A stretch of 64,000 nt of DNA from Bacillus weihaiensis (GTDB taxonomy: Bacteria > Bacillota > Bacilli > Bacillales > Bacillaceae), in the NCBI RefSeq assembly GCF_001889165.1, contig NZ_CP016020.1, positions 904,501-968,500 on the forward strand, in the 5' to 3' direction. Positions 7,762 to 16,547 of this stretch are shown piece after piece. Numbering within the stretch: position 1 is the first letter of the stretch; every line of letters begins with the position of its first letter. The translations under genes and the position numbers were made by a program. Under the pieces are notes generated by a model. It searched no databases. It was not told the DNA's origin and saw nothing but the letters and a program-made list of their open reading frames with translations.

Positions 7762-9073
7762 AGACCAACTACAATTTATGTTTCGAAATATGAAGAAAAA
7801 TCGATTAAGAGTCTTTATGACGATACTAGCGACAACCATGGCGTGTGCGTTTTTGATTGTTTTAGCCTCGGTAGGATTTGGGATACAAAAAAGCATCACA
7901 GATGAAATGAAATCACAGCAAATGATTACAGAAGTTCAGATTCATGGGAAAGAAGTGGATGGAAATCATGAATTTCTTACGAATCAGAATGTAGAAGAAT
8001 TAAAAGATACAGAAAATGTAACCGCAGTAGTCACACGAAATTCGATTGATTTGCCTGTATTAGTGTCCATTGAAGATCGGACTGCGGATATTTGGCCTAT
8101 CTACATTACAAATATGGAAGAAGAACTGAAAGCGAATCTATCATTAGATGAAGGACATGTTCCTAAAAATGAAAAGGAAGTTGTGGTTGGCTATCATTTT
8201 GCAAAGGCGCTTTTAACAGAAAAAGAGCGGGAAGAATTTGAACAAAATCTAGAGTCTTCCGAAGGACCGGTTATTGAGGAGCCACAAGGATATCAAGGCG
8301 TATTGATAGGAAAAGACATCACAATTAAGCTAGTAAAAGACGTTGAAGGGAAAGAAGTGGAAAAAAGCTACACCTTCACGATTGCAGGAATAGGAAAAGA
8401 GCCTGCAAGAGACTGGGTTCAAGATCAGGGAATTTTCATTGATGATCAGCTAAGAGATGAAATGTTATCTTTTACTAGAGATGAGAAAAATGCGGAAAAG
8501 CTTCCTTATAGTGAAGTTCTTGTTTACGCTTCTCATCTAGAAAATGTCGAACAGGTGTCAAATGATTTAAAAGAAAAGGGATATATGGTTTATTCCATTA
8601 CGGAAGAATTGGAAGGAGTGAACTTATTTTTCAACATTTTTAAAGCAGGTTTAATTTTCGTCGGTACTGTAGCAGTCATTATTGCTTCTATTGGAATCTT
8701 TAATACGATGACAATGGCAGTAACAGAGCGAACGCAAGAGATAGGGATTATGAAGGCAATTGGTGCCCAACCAGGTGTTATTCGTCGGATTTTCTTAATG
8801 GAAAGCGCGTATATTGGAGTGATTGGAGCATTTATTGGAGTTGTTATCTCATACGGTATTAGCTATGCAGCGAACTTTGCTATTCCGATTATTTTAGAAT
8901 CCGCATCAGGTGGTGATACAGCTGACGTAGATTTTGTCTTTTCCTACATTCCATTAAGTCTTGTCGTCATAGCTGCAATAATTAGTATTGGAGTTGCTAT
9001 TATCTCTGGATTACGACCTGCTATGAAAGCAACCAATGTAAATGTTTTATCTGCTTTAAGAAGAGAATTATAA
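7751..9073 (+). CDS. ABC transporter permease (MacB/FtsX fold)
   Basis: The 440-residue protein has one membrane segment near residues 18-40, a large extracytoplasmic domain (about 45-285), and three membrane segments at the C-terminus around residues 290-320, 350-385 and 400-425. This is the MacB_PCD/FtsX architecture. The conserved cytoplasmic TERTQEIGIMKAIGAQPG loop, which contacts the ATPase, is present near residue 325. The TTG at 7751 follows GGGAGG at 7-base spacing and overlaps the ATPase gene. No accessory membrane-fusion protein gene is nearby. Substrate unknown; cell-envelope stress or peptide efflux is a common role for such pairs. Confidence 0.88.
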   Translation: MKFKDQLQFMFRNMKKNRLRVFMTILATTMACAFLIVLASVGFGIQKSITDEMKSQQMITEVQIHGKEVDGNHEFLTNQNVEELKDTENVTAVVTRNSIDLPVLVSIEDRTADIWPIYITNMEEELKANLSLDEGHVPKNEKEVVVGYHFAKALLTEKEREEFEQNLESSEGPVIEEPQGYQGVLIGKDITIKLVKDVEGKEVEKSYTFTIAGIGKEPARDWVQDQGIFIDDQLRDEMLSFTRDEKNAEKLPYSEVLVYASHLENVEQVSNDLKEKGYMVYSITEELEGVNLFFNIFKAGLIFVGTVAVIIASIGIFNTMTMAVTERTQEIGIMKAIGAQPGVIRRIFLMESAYIGVIGAFIGVVISYGISYAANFAIPIILESASGGDTADVDFVFSYIPLSLVVIAAIISIGVAIISGLRPAMKATNVNVLSALRREL

Positions 9074-9124
9074 TAAAGTAAAGACCAGATCTAATCGTAC
9101 TATTAATAATTTATGTGAGGTACA

Positions 9125-9400
9125 TTGCAAGGGGGAGATGAGCCTCCTCTTTTTGTAAGCCTGTGGAACTTAACCTGCCCCACAGGTCCTGCTCGAATCT
9201 CGTACCTTTCACTCAATCGAATCAATTTCATAGATTGTCAGGTCTGGTTGAATGCAGCTCCAGTTGCTCGCTTTTTCGTGGGGCGGGCGGAGCCTCTTCG
9301 GTGTAACCGCCTGTGGGGTCTCATGTCCCAATCCTCCCGCAGGAGCTCGCCCCTTTTTGACGTCATTTCACTCGAAATCTATAGGGGGAAACCAACTATT
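9125..9400. repeat. GC-rich degenerate intergenic repeat, family 2, copy A
   Basis: The segment is markedly richer in G+C than its surroundings and has no credible gene. The core 9241-9278 (GGTCTGGTTGAATGC, then CTCCAGTTGCTCGC and TTTTTCG) matches the reverse complement of 59102-59139 with only a few differences. Flanking GGCGGGCGG and CCCGCAGGAG motifs also recur in the second copy. The two open frames covering it are artefacts of base composition. It looks like a decayed dispersed element of the kind scattered through Bacillus chromosomes. The rest of the 9074-9626 gap is AT-rich and shows nothing. Confidence 0.75.
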
Positions 9401-9626
9401 TAACACAAACATGCACAAACACATTATTGACACTATAATTACTAATTATTGCTCGAATAGATGCTTAATTTTTTAAGACGCTCAAGTACGTAGAAAACAA
9501 AATTAGGAATATCAATAAGAAACCCAACTCATTATGAATTATATTTAGCGTATAATAATACGACTGACAATACTATTAAAACCTTCTTAGTCCTTTTTTT
9601 ATTCTCCGCTCCTACTTTTGAAAACG

Positions 9627-10397
9627 CTACTCAATTCTGATATAATCAACAATGTTTTTTCCAATCAAGAAGACAGTAACTAAGATGAATAATATTCTTA
9701 CATAGGTTACTCCTTTTTTAATGGCAAAGTTAGAACCAACTATGGATCCTGCTATCATAGCAATTCCCATCGGTATACCATATGAGAAGTTAACCATATC
9801 GAGAAAGACAAACATGATAAGTGCTGAAATATTACTTCCAAAGTTTAGAAATTTGGCATTTCCAGCAGATTGTAAAAAATCAAAACCAATAATCAAAAAG
9901 GCAAACAAAATAAATGAGCCTGTTCCAGCACCTAAAAACCCATCATAAAAACCGATAGCAAATATGACACATGAAAAAAGCAAAGCCTTTTTCCATGTGA
10001 GTTTTCGATAAGTCGATTCATGCCCCCAGTTTTTCTTTAGAATCGTATAAATAGCTACGACTATTAGAAGAACTAAAACTAATGGTTTTAATAATTCATT
10101 TGATACAAAGTTTACAACCAAGGCTCCTAATAAAGATCCTGCAAAAACAATTGGAAATAACTTAGCCACTAAGTTAAAATCAACTTTTCCTGATCTGATA
10201 AACGCAATAGTACTTGTCAAGGAACCCATTGAACTGGCTAATTTATTCGTTGCAATTGCTGCTGAAGGTGAGAGGCCTGTAAACAATAAAGCAGGTATAG
10301 AAATTAGACCTCCGCCACCCACTACCGAATCAATAAAAGCAGCTAAAAATCCGAAACATAGCAACAACAGTAGTGTATAGACATTAATATCTTCCAT
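9627..10397 (-). CDS. TSUP (TauE/SafE) family membrane exporter/permease
   Basis: The 256-residue protein has about eight hydrophobic segments arranged as an internal duplication. The first half holds FLAAFIDSVVGGGGLISIPA and the second FYDGFLGAGTGSFILF, the paired glycine-rich TauE/SafE signatures. Family members move sulfite, sulfoacetate, taurine-related or other organic anions across the membrane. The start is placed at the ATG of MEDINVYTLL because GGAGG lies 8 bases before it; two upstream ATGs lack such spacing. It lies downstream of an oxygenase gene on the same strand with a hairpin between them, so co-transcription would be partial at best. Confidence 0.82.
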   Translation of the reverse strand: MEDINVYTLLLLLCFGFLAAFIDSVVGGGGLISIPALLFTGLSPSAAIATNKLASSMGSLTSTIAFIRSGKVDFNLVAKLFPIVFAGSLLGALVVNFVSNELLKPLVLVLLIVVAIYTILKKNWGHESTYRKLTWKKALLFSCVIFAIGFYDGFLGAGTGSFILFAFLIIGFDFLQSAGNAKFLNFGSNISALIMFVFLDMVNFSYGIPMGIAMIAGSIVGSNFAIKKGVTYVRILFILVTVFLIGKNIVDYIRIE

Positions 10398-10420
10398 CTC
10401 CAAAACCTCCATTATGAACA

Positions 10421-10463
10421 AAAGCGATCCACTCTCTTAACAAGGAGTTGGATCGCTTTGTTC
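10421..10463 (-). terminator. Hairpin between oxygenase and TSUP genes
   Basis: AAAGCGATCCA (10421-10431) and TGGATCGCTTT (10449-10459) form an 11-bp perfect stem just past the oxygenase stop codon, with a moderate T-run on the leftward transcript. It may terminate or attenuate reading into the TSUP gene. Confidence 0.65.
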
Positions 10464-11477
10464 TTATTTTTTTAACTCCAATTCTATTTTTAATGGCATA
10501 CAAACATGGCTCCTAATCGAGCGGCTTGCTCCAGACTTATTAAAGTCAACAACTACAAACATTCTCTGTAACCATCGATCTTTACCATCGTATTTTGGAG
10601 TGAAAGCGGTTCGAGCATGTGCGGCTAAATGATTATCAATAATAATAAGGTCACCTGGTGTTAGAACCACACCAGAAGAAACTTCCGCCAATGCTTTCTT
10701 TAGCTCTTCTAACGCCCATTGCGCCTCCTCATTTACGCCTTCCATAAGTGAACCATGGATACATAAGTTAGGTTGAATAATATTACCCGATAATACGGAT
10801 GTTTGAATAGATAGTTCAGGCGAATTAAATGACGAAGGTGGACTTAACCGATACAAAGGTTTTCTCAACAATTCTATTGCGTAACCCGGGATTAACTCAA
10901 GAGCTTGAACAATAGAAGCCGTTTCTGTTTTAGCCTTTTGTTCATGGTCTGATCGTAGGCACACCAAGGATAAGTAATCCGGCTTATGAGGATGAATGGC
11001 ATCTTCCGTATGATAAGTAAAAAACACTTGGGACCCACTGTTTTCTATATTGGTTTCTTTCCCCTTAATTGGGCAAATATCATGAATAATTTGTCCATTT
11101 TTTTCATCGGCATATCCTATCGGTTCACCTAAATGCAACATGAATAAATACAATAATAGTTCACTTACATTCTCCATTTTGTTTTTAGGTGCACTGCCGT
11201 CATCAGGTGTGTTCGGTAATTCTTTATCAGTCGGAAGATTCCTAAATAAGATGGTTCCATGCTGGTTTTTCTCACGTTTAAAACTGATAAGATGATCAAT
11301 CACCTTTTCAGGAAGTTTATAAGATTCTTTTTCCAACTGATTCAATGTGTAATGGTCAATTTGGTTTAAATCAAGCTTAATTGACTGAATTAGTTGATTT
11401 AATTCTTCTTTTTCCTGATCAGTTAAAACGTAAATATGAGAATTTTTAAGTACAGGCATTTTTGGCGCAGAAATCAC
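10464..11477 (-). CDS. 2-oxoglutarate/Fe(II) oxygenase, clavaminate-synthase/VioC-like
   Basis: The 337-residue protein has the iron facial triad as H156-T-E158 in FFTYHTEDAIHPHKPDYLSL and a distal histidine near 287 in DNHLAAHARTAF. An arginine about 14 residues later (DRWLQRMF) should hold 2-oxoglutarate. This HTE...H...R spacing is that of the clavaminate synthase-like group, which includes arginine, asparagine and lysine hydroxylases (VioC, AsnO, KDO). The likely substrate is therefore a free amino acid or amino-acid derivative, which is inference. The GTG at 11477 follows AGGAGG at 7 bases. A TrmB-family regulator is divergently transcribed 178 bp away and a TSUP transporter follows, so the three may form one regulated module. 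Confidence 0.85.
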   Translation of the reverse strand: MISAPKMPVLKNSHIYVLTDQEKEELNQLIQSIKLDLNQIDHYTLNQLEKESYKLPEKVIDHLISFKREKNQHGTILFRNLPTDKELPNTPDDGSAPKNKMENVSELLLYLFMLHLGEPIGYADEKNGQIIHDICPIKGKETNIENSGSQVFFTYHTEDAIHPHKPDYLSLVCLRSDHEQKAKTETASIVQALELIPGYAIELLRKPLYRLSPPSSFNSPELSIQTSVLSGNIIQPNLCIHGSLMEGVNEEAQWALEELKKALAEVSSGVVLTPGDLIIIDNHLAAHARTAFTPKYDGKDRWLQRMFVVVDFNKSGASRSIRSHVCMPLKIELELKK

Positions 11478-11499
11478 TTTTGTTCCTCCTAATATCGAT

Positions 11500-11590
11500 T
11501 TTTTTAGTCACTACTATAATGGTAACTAAAAAATAATTTCCTGTAAATAGGGAATTTGCAATTTACAAATTCTTAATTTTGTAACAGAAT
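11500..11590. promoter_or_regulatory. Palindromic operators between oxygenase and TrmB-type regulator
   Basis: Perfect 9-bp arms TTTTTTAGT (11500-11508) and ACTAAAAAA (11525-11533) flank the likely leftward -10 box TATAGT (11513-11518). Two further imperfect palindromes follow: AATTTCCT...AGGGAATT (11535-11556) and TTACAAA...TTTGTAA near 11562-11583. On the other strand an extended -10, TGGTATGAT (11611-11619), could serve the regulator gene. The arrangement suggests autoregulation and control of the oxygenase by the divergent regulator. Confidence 0.55.
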
Positions 11591-11655
11591 CGGTTCCGAA
11601 TAAAGAGATTTGGTATGATAAGCATATACACTTACTAAATGTACTGGAGGATACT

Positions 11656-12441
11656 ATGAAGGATATTATTCAACAAATTCAATCGTTAGGTTTAAATCAA
11701 TATGAGGCAAAGGCTTATGTTTCTTTAGTCCGCCAAGGAGCGACAAGCGCGTATCAAGTGAGCAAAGAATCAGGAATTCCAAGATCTCGCATATACGAAA
11801 TTTTGAATGGTCTTGAAGAAGAAGGAATTGTCATAAAAGAGGAAATAAATGATTCTGTTCAATATTCTCCGTTACCTGTCGATGTATTTCTTGAATCGGT
11901 TCAGTCTAAATGGAACAATACGTATCAATCTATAAGCGAAACATTAAAAAACTTTGAAGTAACAGAACCCACATCAGACATACGTGTTATGACCCTAAAA
12001 GGGGACAGGCATATTCTATCGTTTTGTCGTACTTTATTGCAAAAGGCTGAAAAAAAAGTCGTGATTTCTTTGTGGGATAATATGTATGAGAGACTTGAGC
12101 AAGATTTGATCGATAAAGCTCCGAATATTGATCTCAAAGGTATTGTCTTTCAAGTTGAAAGCCCATTATCAGGATTAGACATTCATCGTAAAACAAGTTA
12201 TGTAGATAGTATTGGAGAAAATAAATGGTTTATTTTATCCATTGATGGTCGGGAGATGATCTATGGACCTTCTATAGATGAAAGAGAAACAGCCTTCTAC
12301 ACTGATGATCCAGTTCATATTTATCTTCTGGAGAATTATATTTGGCATGACATTCTGGTTAATCGCTTAGTTAAAGAAGGGAAAAAGGATACCGATAATT
12401 GGATAGCAAGGGAAAGGGAGAAGTTTTTCGGCTCTAATTGA
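11656..12441 (+). CDS. TrmB-family transcriptional regulator
   Basis: The 261-residue protein has an N-terminal winged helix of the TrmB type: GLNQYEAKAYVSLVRQG, then SAYQVSKESGIPRSRIYEIL and the wing EEEGIVIKEE (residues about 12-75). The remaining part contains a phospholipase-D-like sensor fold that TrmB relatives use to bind sugars or other ligands. The start follows ACTGGAGGATACT. It is divergent from the 2-oxoglutarate oxygenase and is the obvious candidate to control it. TrmB proteins are commonest in archaea but are well represented in Bacilli. A hairpin terminator follows 77 bp downstream. Confidence 0.85.
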   Translation: MKDIIQQIQSLGLNQYEAKAYVSLVRQGATSAYQVSKESGIPRSRIYEILNGLEEEGIVIKEEINDSVQYSPLPVDVFLESVQSKWNNTYQSISETLKNFEVTEPTSDIRVMTLKGDRHILSFCRTLLQKAEKKVVISLWDNMYERLEQDLIDKAPNIDLKGIVFQVESPLSGLDIHRKTSYVDSIGENKWFILSIDGREMIYGPSIDERETAFYTDDPVHIYLLENYIWHDILVNRLVKEGKKDTDNWIAREREKFFGSN

Positions 12442-12517
12442 ATATCTTAAGCATGGGGTTATTATTGGGTATGTATGGAACGGAGTGAAAAAAATCCTTC
12501 GTAAATATTTATATTTC

Positions 12518-12553
12518 GCCGAATTATTCTTACTATAGAAGATTCGGCTTTTT
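12518..12553 (+). terminator. Terminator after TrmB-family regulator
   Basis: GCCGAAT (12518-12524) pairs with ATTCGGC (12542-12548) and is followed by five T residues. Confidence 0.65.
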
Positions 12554-12681
12554 ATAATCCATATATTATATTGCAAATTAGTGAAATGTCCGCAATCCTC
12601 CATTTATGTAATACAACTTCAATCATCTTTGGCTGAACCCCTAAGAATGAAACCCTTGCGACACTCCGCACCGATACAGTG

Positions 12682-12796
12682 TTATTTTATTAGTCCTGTC
12701 ATTTCAGTAATTCCTTTAATTGAATAGTCTTTACTCTTATACATTTTCATTGCAATCTCTACTTATCTCTCTCTTGGTAGGTCTACAGCCCATTTA
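12682..12796 (-). pseudogene. Remnant of a serine recombinase (resolvase) C-terminal HTH
   Basis: Read on the minus strand, one frame gives VEIAMKMYKSKDYSIKGI followed by TEMTGLIK and a stop. This resembles the DNA-binding end of Hin/resolvase-type serine recombinases, which read ALKMY.SK.YSIKEI..TG.SK. Upstream, after a stop and a frame change, the sequence reads RPTKREIS, comparable with the GRP linker before that helix-turn-helix. The catalytic domain and the second half of the last helix are missing. It is a small decayed trace of a mobile or integrative element between the regulator and the GNAT gene. The rest of the gap 12554-13020 shows nothing else. Confidence 0.45.
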
Positions 12797-13020
12797 ATAT
12801 CTCTCTATTTTAGCACCAAAACGATTTTCGCTTATAAAAGTGGAACTTTGTTTTTGATTATGAGTAAAAACTAAAGAACCTACCTATTAAAAAGATTATT
12901 TTTTTCAAAACAACTAAAGTCACATCCTATATTGTATGTATTTTCTAGCTTTCTAAGGTTATATGTAGAATAAATACGTTTCATCGCAACATTTTTTATG
13001 TAGGAAAGGGAGGAAAAAGA

Positions 13021-13503
13021 ATGGTTGAAATTCGTTTGTCTCAGGCGAAGGATTTTCCACAACTACTTCATCTAGATCACAAGGTATGGAATGAAGTAAC
13101 GACCCCATCTGTCATCAATTGGGAATCTATAGAACATTTTAGTTCTAGAAATCCAGAAGGTAGTCAGCTTGTTGCACATGATGATGGAATAGTAGTGGGA
13201 TACTTAGGCTATCACTATCCAACCCCACTAGAAACGAACAAACATGTTTATGAAATGGATATTGCTGTGAACCCTGATCATCAAGGGAAAGGGGTAGGAT
13301 CAATGCTCTTACATACATTCGTAGAAATGGCCCAAAAGCACTCCATTCATAAATTATCTTTACGTGTTCTAGAGTCAAATCAAAAGGCGATTCATTTCTA
13401 TAGGAAGAATGGTTTTAAAGAACAAGGAAGATTAGTTAAAGAGTTCTACGTAAATGGGAACTATGTCGACGATATCCTCATGTATAAGCTAATCAATACA
13501 TAA
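13021..13503 (+). CDS. GNAT-family N-acetyltransferase
   Basis: The 160-residue protein has the complete GNAT core: MDIAVNPDHQGKGVGSMLL near residues 79-97 (motif A with the Q/R-x-x-G-x-G/A pyrophosphate loop) and LRVLESNQKAIHFYRKNGF near 115-135 (motif B with the conserved N and Y). Its closest general type is RimI-like or phosphinothricin-type small acetyltransferases. The acceptor is unknown. The ATG follows AAAGGGAGGAAAAAGA. It stands alone between a recombinase relic and an MFS gene, so no pathway can be deduced. Confidence 0.85.
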   Translation: MVEIRLSQAKDFPQLLHLDHKVWNEVTTPSVINWESIEHFSSRNPEGSQLVAHDDGIVVGYLGYHYPTPLETNKHVYEMDIAVNPDHQGKGVGSMLLHTFVEMAQKHSIHKLSLRVLESNQKAIHFYRKNGFKEQGRLVKEFYVNGNYVDDILMYKLINT

Positions 13504-13665
13504 AAGGACATGTCCAAAGAATCAGTTAATTCTCATTATTACAACATTATAAGAAAGGTTGTTTCATCATTGCAAATCAACTAAAAAGCGGCTAAAATTC
13601 TCAGAAGGATAATGAAAAATTGTACGGAGATAAGTCTTTTACGATTTTTTAAAGGAGGGAATAAC

Positions 13666-14865
13666 ATGCCGCGTTCTCTTTGGTTGTTAATTATTGGAAT
13701 GATGATTAACGTAACTGGAGCCTCGTTTTTATGGCCACTTAACACAATCTATATTCATGAGCATCTTGGGAAATCCTTAACTGTGGCGGGGTTTGTATTA
13801 ATGCTAAATGCCGGTGCAAGTGTTATTGGGAATCTTGTGGGAGGAATATTATTTGATAAAATAGGTGGGTTCAAATCAATCCTACTAGGTATTATTATTA
13901 CACTAATATCAGTTGTGGCCCTTATGTTTTTTCACGGGTGGCCAACTTATATGTATCTACTAATCTTTATTGGGTTTGGCTCAGGAATTGTCTTTCCAGC
14001 TACGTATGCTCTTGCAGGTACTGTATGGCCTGAGGGTGGAAGGAAATCATTTAATGCTATCTATGTTGCACAAAACGTAGGAGTGGCAGCAGGTGCTTCT
14101 TTAGGTGGATTGGTTGCATCTATCTCATTTAATTTAATTTTTGTTGCGAATGCAGTGCTTTATGCTGTTTTTTTCTTCATTGCATTCTTCGGGTATCGAA
14201 ATATCGATGCGTCCAAAGGGACACAAACCTCTATTTTAGAGCAAAAAACAGTAGTGAAAAATCGTACGAAATTCAATGGACTTGTGATTTTATGCATAGG
14301 GTACTTATTATGTTGGGTAGGGTATGTTCAATGGCCGTCCACTATATCGTCTCATACACAAAACTTAAACATTCCATTAAGTCAATATAGTTTGTTATGG
14401 ACCATTAATGGTGCCTTAATCGTCTGTGCTCAGCCTTTAATTTCGTTATTTGTAAAGCGTTTTGCGAAATCGTTGAAAAAACAAATGATTATCGGATTTG
14501 TTGTGTTTATCATCTCGTTTATTTTTGCGTCCTATGCAGAGCAATTTTCAGGGTTTTTAGTTGCAATGGTCATTTTAACTATTGGCGAAATGCTAGTTTG
14601 GCCTGCTGTACCAACAATTGCCAATGATTTAGCTCCAGAGGGAAGACAAGGGTTTTATCAAGGCTTTGTTAATAGCACAGCTACAGGTGGACGAATGATT
14701 GGACCTATTTTAGGTGGGATGATTGTAGACTATTATCATATGAATCTTCTGTTTCTCATTATTATTGGGCTTTTAGCAATAGGGATTGTTACAACAAGCA
14801 TATATGATAAGAAAATTGTGGTCGCTGAAAAAAGGGATCAAGAACCAAGTGGGATTGGGGCTTGA
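13666..14865 (+). CDS. yttB: MFS transporter, YttB-like
   Basis: The 399-residue protein is a 12-segment major facilitator. The GGILFDKIGG loop between segments 2 and 3 is the MFS motif A position, and a proline/glycine-rich GSGIVFPATYALAG lies in segment 4. The opening MPRSLWLLIIGMMINVTGAS resembles B. subtilis YttB as I remember it. Substrate is unknown; drug or sugar efflux is typical of this group. The ATG at 13666 follows TAAAGGAGGGAATAAC, which is better than any upstream start in the same frame. A strong terminator begins inside the last codons. Confidence 0.8.
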   Translation: MPRSLWLLIIGMMINVTGASFLWPLNTIYIHEHLGKSLTVAGFVLMLNAGASVIGNLVGGILFDKIGGFKSILLGIIITLISVVALMFFHGWPTYMYLLIFIGFGSGIVFPATYALAGTVWPEGGRKSFNAIYVAQNVGVAAGASLGGLVASISFNLIFVANAVLYAVFFFIAFFGYRNIDASKGTQTSILEQKTVVKNRTKFNGLVILCIGYLLCWVGYVQWPSTISSHTQNLNIPLSQYSLLWTINGALIVCAQPLISLFVKRFAKSLKKQMIIGFVVFIISFIFASYAEQFSGFLVAMVILTIGEMLVWPAVPTIANDLAPEGRQGFYQGFVNSTATGGRMIGPILGGMIVDYYHMNLLFLIIIGLLAIGIVTTSIYDKKIVVAEKRDQEPSGIGA

Positions 14866-14877
14866 TCCCCTTTTTTT
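14834..14877 (+). terminator. Terminator after MFS gene
   Basis: GGGATCAAG (14834-14842) and CTTGATCCC (14861-14869) form a stem followed by eight T residues; the stop codon lies inside the stem. Confidence 0.9.
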
Positions 14878-15114
14878 ATATTGAAAGATAAGAGGACATA
14901 AAGGTATGTTCGTTATTTTGGTGCCTATGTCCAGCGTTAGCCATAGAGATAGGCAATGACAAATTGAAGGTCAAGAATGACTGCTATTTTTATTCATTTA
15001 TTTTCCTAGAGGTTGTGTGTTCAAGGTGGTTGTGCTCTTTTTTAAAAAAGTACATTCTCCAGTTCTCCCAGTGTGATACGATAGAAGAAATACAGATTAC
15101 TAGGAGTAGATCAC

Positions 15115-16479
15115 ATGTTAAATCAACGTTTTCCATATGCGAAAGAAATTGTTGAAACTGTAATTGAGAACGCTTACGTATGGATTGTCATTGTTGATGC
15201 GAATGGTCGAGTTATCTATATGAATGACAACTACTGTAAGTTTTGCGAAGTGGAAAAACATGAAGTAGTAGGTAGGCATGTTACGGAAGTAATTGAAAAT
15301 ACAAGAATGCACGTAGTAGTTGAAAGTGGAGAAGAAGAAATCGCGGATTTACAATATATTAGAGGAAATTATATGATTGCAAATCGCATCCCTATTTATG
15401 CAGACAATAAAGTCGTCGGAGCATTTGGTACAGTGATGTTCCGTGATACGAAAGAGTGGCATGAGATGAATTCGCATGTTCGGCATCATCTCTCTTCCTT
15501 ACCATCATTTCTTGAGCAACAGGATGTAACGGGTGCAAAATATACATTAAATGATATCTATTCTTGCTCGCAAGTCATGGCAGAATTAAAAGAAAAAATA
15601 AAAACAATTGCCTCAACCGATAGTTCAGTGTTAATTAGAGGAGAAAGTGGAACAGGGAAAGAGCTATTTGCCCATAGTATTCATCTACTTAGTAATAGAA
15701 GTGAAAAACCTTTTATTAAGGTGAATTGTGGAGCTATACCTGAGCAGCTTTTGGAATCAGAATTATTTGGTTATGAAGATGGTGCATTTACTGGTGCGAA
15801 AAAAGGAGGGAAGAAAGGAAAGTTTGTGCAAGCGAATGGGGGAACGATTTTTCTTGATGAGATTGGTGACATGAGCTTACATATGCAAGTCAAGCTGCTA
15901 CGGGTACTTCAAGAAAAAGAAGTAGAGCCTGTAGGATCGACCAAAACGATTCCGTTAAATGTAAGAGTGATAACCGCAACAAATCGTCCATTAGAGTCAC
16001 TTATGGACAATCAAAAATTTAGGAATGACCTTTATTATCGAATTAGTGTTATTCCATTATATATCCCACCTTTAAGGGAGCGGATCGAGGATTTAGAAAC
16101 GCTTGTAAGACATTTTATTAAGAAGGTTTCATTACGAACCGGGAAAAGAATCTCTCTTATACATGAAGAGGTGATGGAGACATTCCGACATTACCATTGG
16201 CAGGGAAATATAAGAGAGCTTGAAAATATAATTGAGGCGGCAATTCATTTAGCTAAAGCGGATGTCATTACTCTTGATGCAATTCCTGATTATATAAAAA
16301 AGAAGCATGTGTTTTCAGAGCAGGAACTCTCTTTAAAAGAAATGCTTAATGAGGCAGAAAAAAATATTATCAAAGAAACGTTAAAGAAATATGATGACGA
16401 TCGAAAAAAAGTAGCGAAGGTGTTAGGGATTAGCAAATCAAGTATGTATGAAAAAATACAAAAATACGGGATTAAATAA
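15115..16479 (+). CDS. Sigma-54-dependent transcriptional activator (PAS-AAA-Fis)
   Basis: The 454-residue protein has an N-terminal PAS domain (about 13-115, VIVDANGRVIYMND), then the AAA+ sigma-54 interaction domain with Walker A GESGTGKE (176-183), the sigma-54 contact loop GAFTGA (223-228), Walker B GTIFLDEIGD, and a Fis-type helix-turn-helix at the end (KKVAKVLGISKSSMYEKI). It has no receiver domain, so the PAS domain should sense the inducer directly. The gene stands just upstream of a consensus -24/-12 promoter and a ketone-body operon, which it very probably activates. The ATG follows ACTAGGAGTAGATCAC. Confidence 0.93.
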   Translation: MLNQRFPYAKEIVETVIENAYVWIVIVDANGRVIYMNDNYCKFCEVEKHEVVGRHVTEVIENTRMHVVVESGEEEIADLQYIRGNYMIANRIPIYADNKVVGAFGTVMFRDTKEWHEMNSHVRHHLSSLPSFLEQQDVTGAKYTLNDIYSCSQVMAELKEKIKTIASTDSSVLIRGESGTGKELFAHSIHLLSNRSEKPFIKVNCGAIPEQLLESELFGYEDGAFTGAKKGGKKGKFVQANGGTIFLDEIGDMSLHMQVKLLRVLQEKEVEPVGSTKTIPLNVRVITATNRPLESLMDNQKFRNDLYYRISVIPLYIPPLRERIEDLETLVRHFIKKVSLRTGKRISLIHEEVMETFRHYHWQGNIRELENIIEAAIHLAKADVITLDAIPDYIKKKHVFSEQELSLKEMLNEAEKNIIKETLKKYDDDRKKVAKVLGISKSSMYEKIQKYGIK

Positions 16480-16528
16480 CAGTCCATTTTTCTGGAAAAT
16501 AGTCCAGAAAGATGGACTGTTCTTTTTT
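16479..16528 (+). terminator. Terminator of the activator gene
   Basis: ACAGTCCAT...TTCTGGA pairs with TCCAGAA...ATGGACTGT (two-part stem of about 16 bp), followed by a T-rich tract at 16520-16529. It isolates the activator from the sigma-54 operon. Confidence 0.85.
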
Positions 16529-16547
16529 CTTAGTATGAATGAGGATC

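Noticed and set aside
9125-9476. Two overlapping frames of 74-92 codons in the GC-rich patch
   Set aside because: No ribosome site, odd composition, and the region is a dispersed repeat; they are composition artefacts.
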